A DNA stretch of 64,000 nt from Lineus longissimus (lineage: Eukaryota; Nemertea; Pilidiophora; Heteronemertea; Lineidae). Made by a program: the position numbers and the translations under genes. The stretch lies in assembly GCF_910592395.1 (NCBI RefSeq), contig NC_088314.1, forward strand, positions 14,756,001-14,820,000, given 5' to 3'. Position 1 is the first letter of the stretch; every line of letters begins with the position of its first letter. A model generated the notes under the pieces. The model made no database searches and was not told the DNA's origin. It saw nothing but the letters and a program-made list of their open reading frames with translations. Shown here piece by piece: positions 57,591 through 64,000 of the stretch.

Positions 57591-57912
57591 AGTTGAACCA
57601 CTATAAGATAACTGACGAGGTTATATCTACACCGAAACCGTTATCCAGGCATAATACTTCGAGCCTATCCCTGCACAAGCCTTTTGGCGCCACAATGTCC
57701 AAATACGCGCAAAAGAACCCCTGACAACCACACGTCATCTTGGCCACGACATCACAACACACGGAGTCGTCGCAGGGGAAATATGTCGTCGCACAACACC
57801 ACGCAGACGTCATGACGTATAGGACAATCAAACGGAAGATTCGCAAGTTTGACAGATCGTCATTCACAACGGTATTATCATCGGACCCAAGCAGTCGCAT
57901 CACGTCTTGACT
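57587..57912 (+). repeat. Left pseudo-LTR of the Penelope-like element
   Basis: Starts GGCCAGTTGAACCACTATAA and ends ATCACGTCTTGACTA. It contains the hammerhead-like core at 57612-57638 and CATGACGTATAGGAC near its 3' side. Confidence 0.85.
57612..57638 (+). ncRNA. Hammerhead-ribozyme-like core in the left pseudo-LTR
   Basis: CTGACGA, helix II GGT / ACC around TATATCTAC, then GAAA. GATAA before and TTATC after (57640-57644) can pair as helix I. The other pseudo-LTR carries the same motif unchanged. Helix III is nearly absent, so cleavage, if any, may need pairing between two copies. Confidence 0.5.
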
Positions 57913-57971
57913 ATTTATTTCTCTAACTTCAACTGCTAGGAGAGATCTTCCACCGACTTTGACTTACCAAG

Positions 57972-59099
57972 ATGGACCTACCGGATGGGACCACCACCCC
58001 CACTTCTTCCCAAGATGCGGAAAACACCTCCCACCTTGGACCCGCTTCCCCCACCGCTGGTGGGGCCGCAAACGGGTCTGGTCTCCCTCACAGGGACATC
58101 GCGCCACTCAGGCGACCATCTTGGGACAACAACCCAATAGACGTTCTCAGAGAGTTCAGTCTGCAAACCACGGACTTTTACACCCCGAGTTCAAGCGCCA
58201 CTTCTTTGGCACTGCCTCCACCACAGCACGCAGACATCCTGTCTGTAATGATCACACCACCTCTGCCAGAGGAAGGGACGGAACCTACCCGAAAGCGCTC
58301 ACGCACCGATATTTCATCAGGTATCGGGCAAACAACACAAGATCATGCTCTGTCCGCTCATCCCGTCAGAGCGGATGCCCTTCCACTCTGGCGACAAGCT
58401 AGGAACAATTTGACCAGTTTCGTCAAAACTACTGCCAGAGCAGATGACCTTCGCAGACAAGCTGACTCAGGACTTCCACCAGCCTGGGCTTACGGTCTGG
58501 ATAGACTACCACCATACCTAACTCCTTGCTCGGAGGTGAGTCTACAAATTAGAACCAAACATGCAATCAGCATCCTAAAGCATTCGGCCGACGAGCTTTA
58601 CACCAAAGCTCAACAGGACGCCACCAGGGGAGAGGCCCTCATCTCTACCATCGCCACAATCTTCAAAGATGACAAGGACGAGTTCACCAAATCCTGTGAC
58701 CTTCTCAACAGTTTGGTCTCCAAAGATAGAGCGGAAGTACGCGCCGCACTCCGCACCAGAGAAGAGAATCGCACAGCTCTGTCCCACAAAGCCATCAGCG
58801 ACAGTCTCCAAACCCGTCAAATCCCAAAACAGGTTTTTTACAAAGGGACCACTCGCATAGCCACAACAGACATGCAAGTTGGTCCACGAGGACAGGCCCC
58901 CAAGCCCAAGCCGACGCGACCAAGGGAACGACAACAGAAGACACAGCCAAACAGCCGAGCCAGGTCTCCGAGGAGACCACAACAAGCACAACAACAGAGA
59001 CGACAAGCCAGGCCCGCCTCACCAAGGAGACGACGTCCCAGTCCAGCTTACACTCTGACAGCCAGGGAGGAGGCCCTCATCAAGGCCTTCCGTCAATAA
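57972..59099 (+). CDS. Penelope-like element ORF1 protein, basic and proline-rich
   Basis: ATG 57972 (context AAGATGGAC) opens 375 residues. The first ~130 are Ser/Thr/Pro-rich and end with K-R-S-R-T-D, a possible nuclear signal. A predicted helical middle (H-A-I-S-I-L-K-H-S-A-D-E-L-Y and D-L-L-N-S-L-V-S-K-D) could multimerise. The last ~90 residues are very rich in Arg, Pro and Gln (R-R-P-Q-Q-A-Q-Q-Q-R-R), suggesting RNA binding. It closes with E-E-A-L-I-K-A-F-R-Q. No homologue is known to me; by position it is a Gag-like RNP protein (inference). ORF2 starts 60 bases after its stop. Confidence 0.65.
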   Translation: MDLPDGTTTPTSSQDAENTSHLGPASPTAGGAANGSGLPHRDIAPLRRPSWDNNPIDVLREFSLQTTDFYTPSSSATSLALPPPQHADILSVMITPPLPEEGTEPTRKRSRTDISSGIGQTTQDHALSAHPVRADALPLWRQARNNLTSFVKTTARADDLRRQADSGLPPAWAYGLDRLPPYLTPCSEVSLQIRTKHAISILKHSADELYTKAQQDATRGEALISTIATIFKDDKDEFTKSCDLLNSLVSKDRAEVRAALRTREENRTALSHKAISDSLQTRQIPKQVFYKGTTRIATTDMQVGPRGQAPKPKPTRPRERQQKTQPNSRARSPRRPQQAQQQRRQARPASPRRRRPSPAYTLTAREEALIKAFRQ

Positions 59100-59158
59100 T
59101 TTCGAACACAGAAAACCGATTTTTTGACATAATCAATGAAATTAAAGAAATAAATAAC

Positions 59159-61462
59159 ATGGGCCGCACACGGACCCAGAACAGTTACTCTGAGTATGTT
59201 ATCAATCTCTCTGATGTTACTCTCACTCCATCTCAAACGAGCCTTTTGAGTAAGGGTCTGAACTTCTGCCCCACCCCGGGCGAACCAGATTTTGGGGAAC
59301 TTTTCAAAGACCTGGACAAATTCCATGTCAGCCTCAGGAGACGGGCATTCTTCCACAGTGATGACCCTGATTCGGACCCACCCACCCCTGGGAATGTTAA
59401 CTCTTTGGAACAAAAGTTAGAACTAACCTCTAAGTGGAACCCACCGGGACCACCCGACTTGGAGGCTTTCATTCGCACCAATGAATTCCAGTTTGATCGG
59501 ATCCCAATCCGAGCTCCTCACACCCAGAACCTCACTGAGAATGAGAAAGCAGCAATCTCCCAACTTCAAAAATTGTCCCAAATTGTCATCAAACCAGCAG
59601 ACAAAGGCTCAGCCATTGTCATTATGAACAAAACAGATTATATTGCGGAGGCAGAGCGTCAACTCAAAAATTTGACACACTACCGCTCCATCCCGGAGGA
59701 ATCCACACCCCTCCATGCAACTCAGGTCACATCCTTCCTGACAGATATGCTTAACACAGGAGAAATCACTGAAAAAATGTATGCATATCTCGATCCCTGC
59801 AAACCTAGAACACCCCAGTTCTATCTCCTACCGAAAATACACAAGGGAATAACGCCACCACCAGGCCGCCCCATCATGTCAGCAAACGGATGCCCCACTG
59901 AACGCATCTCCCAGTTAGCAGACCACTTCCTCCAACCACTGGTGAAAATGACCAAATCCTACATCAAGGACACGACACATTTCCTCCAACTAATAAACTC
60001 CCTGGGACCACTCCCACCGGACGCCCTTCTAGTCACACTAGACGTCACATCTCTCTACACCAACAACCCCACAGAAGAAGGAAAGAGAGCAGTAGCCCGC
60101 CACCTCGTAAGACACAGACCAGGTGGACATAACGTCATTGGTCCCACAAACCAATCGATTATTAGATTACTGGATCTAGTCCTTACTAAGAACAATTTCC
60201 AGTTTATCAACCAGAACTACCTACAGATATCTGGGACAGCAATGGGCACCAAAGTTGCACCGTCCTTTGCCAATCTATTCATGGCGGACTTCGAGGACCG
60301 CTATGTGTACAACCAACCAATAAAACCACACTTCTGGGGACGTTTTATTGATGACATATTTGCGATTTTTACCCACACCAGGGAACAAGTGGATGGTTTT
60401 GTAAACACACTGAATTCACAACACCCCACCATTAAATTCACAGCAGAGATTTCAGACTCGAGTGTCAACTTCCTGGACACAACGGTAAACCTGCTACCCA
60501 CTGGCGAACTGTATACTGACCTATATGTCAATCCTACAGATTCGCACAACTACCTTCTCTACTCGTCAGCCCACGTTGCCTCTTGCAAACAGGGAATCCC
60601 ATACGGACAATTCCTGAGAGTCCGCAGAATATGCTCTAGATTAGAGGATTTTGAACACCACTCACTCATTCTAGCACAACACTTCGCCAGGAGAGGTTAC
60701 CCCAACCAACTCATAGAGGAATCACTGATCAAAGCCCACAGGCAAAACAGAGCAGCCCTCATCACCGCACAACCAAATACACCAACTGAGGAAGAGGCAC
60801 AACCACCTTTCTTCTTTGTCACTACGTACAACCCAGCCCAAACTGAACCGTACAAAATCATCAGCGAAAACAAAGACATTCTCGCCAGGCACCGAACGAC
60901 ATTACACCTGTTCGAATGCCCCATCACTCAAGGCTTCAGGCGCCCACCAAACCTGAGAGACCTTCTAGTTAGAGCAAAACTTGACAACTTGACAAGCACA
61001 ACCACGAAGACAAACCAACTAATCTGTCTCTCACCCAGCAGGTGTCGATACTGCCCACGTCTGGACACCACAGGTAGGATCACCAGCCGCACCACAGGCC
61101 GGTCTTACAGAACAAAGAACAACATCTGTTGTCAGAGCAATAATGTCATTTATTGTATCCAATGTATAACATGCAACAAACAGTATGTGGGCGAAACGAA
61201 ACAGACAATCATTGGTCGTTTCCAGAAACACTTCTATAACATAACCAAGCACAACCATGCTGAAATCATCGGCTATCACTTCGATCAAACCGACCACCAT
61301 GGACTGGATGATGTACGCATCTTCGTCCTAGAATTCATCCACGCCTCCCCAGATGCGGATAACTCCAAAAACATTAGACCCGCCAAAGAGTCTACATGGA
61401 TCCATCGACTGCGCACTATGTCACTGCTCGGTCTCAACATCAAGGACAACACGTCCTGGTAA
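59159..61462 (+). CDS. Penelope-like element ORF2: reverse transcriptase and GIY-YIG endonuclease
   Basis: ATG 59159 opens 767 residues without a stop. The N-terminal domain has L-D-K-F-H-V-S-L-R-R-R-A-F-F. RT carries K-P-A-D-K-G-S-A-I-V-I-M, K-I-H-K-G-I-T-P-P-P-G-R-P-I-M-S-A, L-D-V-T-S-L-Y-T-N-N-P, A-M-G-T-K-V-A-P and catalytic F-I-D-D-I-F-A-I-F (about 60342). The linker has C-R-Y-C-P-R. GIY-YIG: V-I-Y-C-I-Q-C and Y-V-G-E-T-K-Q, with E-S-T-W-I-H-R-L and P/L-L-G-L-N at the end. Compared with the 22-24 kb copy the N-I-P of motif A is N-N-P. The protein nicks target DNA and copies its RNA in the nucleus. Confidence 0.9.
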   Translation: MGRTRTQNSYSEYVINLSDVTLTPSQTSLLSKGLNFCPTPGEPDFGELFKDLDKFHVSLRRRAFFHSDDPDSDPPTPGNVNSLEQKLELTSKWNPPGPPDLEAFIRTNEFQFDRIPIRAPHTQNLTENEKAAISQLQKLSQIVIKPADKGSAIVIMNKTDYIAEAERQLKNLTHYRSIPEESTPLHATQVTSFLTDMLNTGEITEKMYAYLDPCKPRTPQFYLLPKIHKGITPPPGRPIMSANGCPTERISQLADHFLQPLVKMTKSYIKDTTHFLQLINSLGPLPPDALLVTLDVTSLYTNNPTEEGKRAVARHLVRHRPGGHNVIGPTNQSIIRLLDLVLTKNNFQFINQNYLQISGTAMGTKVAPSFANLFMADFEDRYVYNQPIKPHFWGRFIDDIFAIFTHTREQVDGFVNTLNSQHPTIKFTAEISDSSVNFLDTTVNLLPTGELYTDLYVNPTDSHNYLLYSSAHVASCKQGIPYGQFLRVRRICSRLEDFEHHSLILAQHFARRGYPNQLIEESLIKAHRQNRAALITAQPNTPTEEEAQPPFFFVTTYNPAQTEPYKIISENKDILARHRTTLHLFECPITQGFRRPPNLRDLLVRAKLDNLTSTTTKTNQLICLSPSRCRYCPRLDTTGRITSRTTGRSYRTKNNICCQSNNVIYCIQCITCNKQYVGETKQTIIGRFQKHFYNITKHNHAEIIGYHFDQTDHHGLDDVRIFVLEFIHASPDADNSKNIRPAKESTWIHRLRTMSLLGLNIKDNTSW

Positions 61463-61813
61463 TAGGAAACCTACACTTGCTAGCGTATCTACTATTTCCT
61501 TTTCCATGTAGGTTACCCTTTTACCCTTTTACTCTTCTCTCGCAGCACTAAACCAGCGCTGCTGTCCTTTACTCTCCGAATCTCCGTTCACCAGCTCTCA
61601 GCCGGGGCATCACCCAATGCCCCTGTCCTCACCACAAATCACGTCACTGGGCGACCTGAAAAATACCATTCCAGTAAGCCTTTGCTACACCAAGCTATGA
61701 CCCCAATCTGGGCACCACCCAGGCCTACCATCCATTGTCTCTTATCTAAAAGATTCTTTTGAGTCGTCACCATTAATCGACATCAGGGTCATTGCTGTCA
61801 TACTACAATGGCA
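61463..61813 (+). other. 3' untranslated part of the Penelope-like element
   Basis: About 350 bases between ORF2 and the right pseudo-LTR, with a TTTTACCCTTTTAC repeat at 61517. No ORF supported. Confidence 0.5.
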
Positions 61814-62140
61814 GGCCAGTTGAACCACTATAAGATAACTGACGAGGTTATATCTACACCGAAACCGTTACCCAGGCATAATACTTCGAGCCTATCCCCG
61901 CACAAGCCTTTTGGCGCCACAATGTCCAAATACGCGCAAAAGAACCCCTGACAACCACACATCATCTTGGCCACAACATCACAACACAAGGTGTCGTCGC
62001 AGGGGAAATATGTCGTCGCACAACACCACACAGACGTCATGACGTATAGGACAATCAAACGGAAGACTCGCAAGTTTGACAGATCGTCATTCACAACGGT
62101 ATTATCATCGGACCCAAGCAGTCACATCACGTCTTGACTA
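61814..62140 (+). repeat. Right pseudo-LTR of the Penelope-like element
   Basis: Direct copy of 57587-57912 with about ten substitutions. Confidence 0.85.
61839..61865 (+). ncRNA. Hammerhead-ribozyme-like core in the right pseudo-LTR
   Basis: CTGACGA, GGT / ACC helix and GAAA identical to the left copy. The flanking helix-I base at the edge is changed (TTACC instead of TTATC), weakening helix I by one pair. Confidence 0.45.
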
Positions 62141-62871
62141 AATGTTTCTATCGTCATGACGACATCATTGCCTTATTTGGAAGCCGTTCTTCCGGGAGAT
62201 AATTTATGTGAGTCATCCGTGCAAACGCACTTCGATTTATTGCTTTTATTATCATTTGGCTAAGTATAGCAGGGTGATACTCTTGGGAGGCATGTACTAG
62301 TACTCTCAGATTAGTTATATATAGGTTTTATCAGTATAATCATCGTTGTGTTTGTGATTCAGAACTTTCTTTGAGCGCGGTTTCTGCGCGTATATTTCAC
62401 TGTGTATTCTCGCTAAAACTCGGCATTTTGCCCCGTCTCCCATCAATGATTACGACTCTGTCCCTTTGGGTATCTCTAAACTAGATACCAGGTTTGATTC
62501 GTCTGCCAATGTAGAATCAAACCTGTGTGTTCATTTCATTATATTTCCCCGTTTTATCAGCGATGTTCTGAACCACATTTGCGGCCATTCTCCGTCGTGT
62601 GTGTTTGTTCACATTTGAGAGCTTGACGTCACAACATCTGTTGCAGTCGCGTCGTGATTGGATGACCCAGTTTACATTGTTGCCACGTGCGTGCCGTGTC
62701 TCGGGGCAGTTCAGAGTTGGATGCAGCATCGCATCGCATCAGCATCAGAGTAGAGCTATAGTGTATGTAATTATAATTAACGTTGAACAAAGTGCTTTTT
62801 AGAATATTCGTCTTTCTGTTGGATTCTTTTAGAGAGTCGCCCATGAGTTGAAGAACTGTCTGGATATGACA
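62141..62871 (+). repeat. Probable 5' LTR (right part) of a Ty3-type element
   Basis: The stretch ending ...GATATGACA at 62871 is followed two bases later by a primer-binding-site-like sequence, so it should be LTR. Its left edge and the partner LTR are not in view, so the start given is only the end of the previous element. Confidence 0.4.
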
Positions 62872-62873
62872 AT

Positions 62874-62891
62874 TGGCACCTGAACGTGGGG
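62874..62891 (+). other. Primer-binding site of LTR retrotransposon
   Basis: TGGCACCTGAACGTGGGG fits the usual TGG-starting site complementary to a tRNA 3' end, placed just after the LTR and 430 bases before gag. Confidence 0.6.
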
Positions 62892-62932
62892 CAAATCGCA
62901 GAATAGACCGAATATTGAAATTGAATACACCG

Positions 62933-63290
62933 ACCCTGCACCCTGCACCCTGCACCGTGCACCGGCAAAGAATTTTTAAAGATTGACATAGAATAACAAT
63001 TTTACAAGTTTGCACCGCACCCAAGATAGTTGCACTTTGCACCTTGCACCTGACACCAAGACACTTAGCTTGCACTGCACCCAAGTCAGTTGCACTTTGC
63101 ACCTTGCACCTTGCACCTTAGCACTTTTGCACCTGCACCCAAGTAACAAGAGATTCTTGCACCTCATTCAAGTGTGCACCACTGCACCCAGTGAAATTGA
63201 CTGTTGCACCCTTTGCACCCGTGCACCCACACTTTTCACCCGTGCACTCACACTTGCACCCGTGCACCAAAAGTATATTGCACTCATTGA
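62933..63290. repeat. Degenerate TGCACC tandem array in the retrotransposon leader
   Basis: About thirty TGCAC(C/T) words separated by 1-15 bases fill the leader between the primer-binding site and gag, for example CCTGCACCCTGCACCCTGCA and TTTGCACCTTGCACC. The composition is strongly strand-asymmetric (C-rich top strand). Confidence 0.8.
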
Positions 63291-63307
63291 AAATATAATA
63301 AAGTAAG

Positions 63308-64000
63308 ATGAATGGACAAGTTCCAGAGATGCCCAATAATATGGGAGGGGATGATGGTGCGAGATTTCTACCTCAGCAACCTCAAGTTGTGCTGGTGAGC
63401 CAAAATATGGTGTTACCAGAAAAGTATGATGACAAGGGGAATTGGAAAGATTTCTTTGCGCATTTTGAAAATATTGCTAACCTAAATGGTTGGAATGATA
63501 ACATGAGGGCGAGTTTTTAGCTGCCTCTCTACAGGGCCCGGCCCAGAAAATTTATACGAATCTAGCGCCTGCAGCCCGTCGCGACTATGGGACGCTAACA
63601 GACAGTATTGCTGGTCGTTTTGGAGGTAATCATAGGACAGAGCTCCATCTGCCTGAATTGAGAGCACAGGCAAGGCGGCCCAATGAGAGTCTGAAGGACA
63701 TGGCACAAGCCATTTTCAGGCTAGACTGTCAAGCCTATCCTGAGCTGAACACAGCGGGGAAAGAGCGTATGGCTAAGATTCATTTTTGTGACACGCTTGA
63801 TAATAGCGAGATCGAGGATACGTCTATTTCAAGCTAGGCCAGAGACGCTGAATGACACGGTAGCGGTGGCGCTAGAAGTCGAAGCTTTTAGGAAGGTAGA
63901 AGCACAAAGGGGTAATACAGGCTTGGGCAAAAAATGGTGCGCCAAGTTTAGAAGAATACTTCCAGTGACGCTAAGTTGAATGAGCAAATTGATCAGCTGA
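63308..64000 (+). pseudogene. Ty3-type Gag, partial and frameshifted, runs off the window
   Basis: ATG 63308 opens M-N-G-Q-V-P-E-M and reaches Y-D-D-K-G-N-W-K-D-F-F-A-H-F-E-N-I-A, a typical Ty3/gypsy capsid start. A one-base lesion in a T-run near 63517 stops the frame. The capsid words continue in the next phase (Y-G-T-L-T-D-S-I-A-G-R-F-G, A-Q-A-R-R-P-N-E-S-L-K-D-M-A) to about 63815. There a second shift moves to R-L-F-Q-A-R-P-E-T-L-N-D-T-V-A-V-A-L-E. Pol and the 3' LTR lie outside. Gag would assemble the element particle; this copy looks dead. Confidence 0.7.

Larger units (their letters stand above)
57587..62140 (+). mobile_element. Penelope-like element with pseudo-LTRs, ORF1 and ORF2
   Basis: Direct terminal repeats of ~326 bases (57587-57912 and 61814-62140, about 97% identical by eye) enclose ORF1 (57972-59099) and ORF2 (59159-61462), both open. 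Direct pseudo-LTRs are characteristic of Penelope-like elements. ATGTTTATCTAT before the left repeat resembles ATGTTTCTATCG after the right one, a possible imprecise target duplication. With both ORFs intact this copy looks recently active. Confidence 0.85.

Noticed and set aside
62629-63167. Minus-strand frames rich in C-K-V-Q through the TGCACC array
   Set aside because: Product of simple-sequence repetition on the antisense strand.

Overview
This is eukaryotic DNA, almost certainly from a metazoan invertebrate and most likely a marine one. Genes are cut by GT...AG introns, intergenic DNA is AT-rich, and most of the window is transposable-element debris of classes typical of marine invertebrates: BEL/Pao and Ty3-like LTR elements, Penelope-like elements, a 2A-bearing PHD/APE/RT LINE, PIF/Harbinger, pogo, Tc1-like and piggyBac-type DNA elements. 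The words AGGCCTA and TACATGTA recur often. I cannot name a species. No bacterial-type operon, CRISPR array or rRNA gene is visible, and I recognised no tRNA gene by eye.

Layout. 1-8.8 kb: a degraded BEL/Pao retrotransposon (180-bp terminal repeats) separates two halves of an older transposase-like gene. The BEL element itself carries two MITEs end to end (Harbinger-type, then piggyBac-type) inside pol. 9.2-11.45 kb: a frameshifted pogo-type transposon with ~100-bp inverted ends. 12.1-18.0 kb: a two-gene PIF/Harbinger element (Myb/SANT-like protein plus broken DDE transposase); a second pogo element with a four-exon, stop-free transposase sits inside the intron of its Myb-like gene. 18-20.4 kb: short tandem repeats, no convincing gene. 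20.4-24.3 kb: a 5'-truncated Penelope-like element with an 18-bp target duplication, next to a nearly full-length Penelope reverse transcriptase/GIY-YIG ORF. 24.5-29.6 kb: a HECT-domain-like gene (+) converging on a two-exon integrase-core gene (-), the latter preceded by five copies of a CTCGAGCGCTCGAG palindrome. 30-33 kb: nested inverted-repeat elements.

32.9-33.7 kb holds a tiny two-exon minus-strand gene with a promoter-like upstream region and a polyA signal; it is the best candidate for an ordinary host gene. 34.3-35.3 kb holds a two-exon gene for a P2X7-C-terminus-like cysteine motif. From 37.3 to 55.6 kb a long plus-strand chain of mostly phase-compatible exons can be followed: a TDP-43 N-terminal-like domain, a basic segment, a possible BEN-like segment, acidic and Ser/Thr-rich spacer exons (one duplicated and expanded), a tyrosine-recombinase-like core and a SANT-like end. 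It carries stops and one phase break, so as it stands it is a relic, a mosaic of relics, or an imperfectly sequenced gene. Its largest intron contains the 2A LINE and a tandem-repeat element.

55.9-57.6 kb is minisatellite. 57.6-62.1 kb is an apparently intact Penelope-like element: ~326-bp direct pseudo-LTRs, an ORF1 and an RT/GIY-YIG ORF2. Both pseudo-LTRs, and the tail of the truncated copy at 21.6 kb, contain a hammerhead-ribozyme-like core. The window ends inside a Ty3-type LTR retrotransposon (end of an LTR, primer-binding site, a leader full of TGCACC repeats, frameshifted gag).

Most genes here act for themselves as mobile elements. The points that deserve work are the TDP-43N/tyrosine-recombinase exon chain, the HECT plus integrase pair with its palindrome cluster, the Penelope hammerhead-like motifs, and the intron-bearing pogo transposase with a substituted catalytic position.
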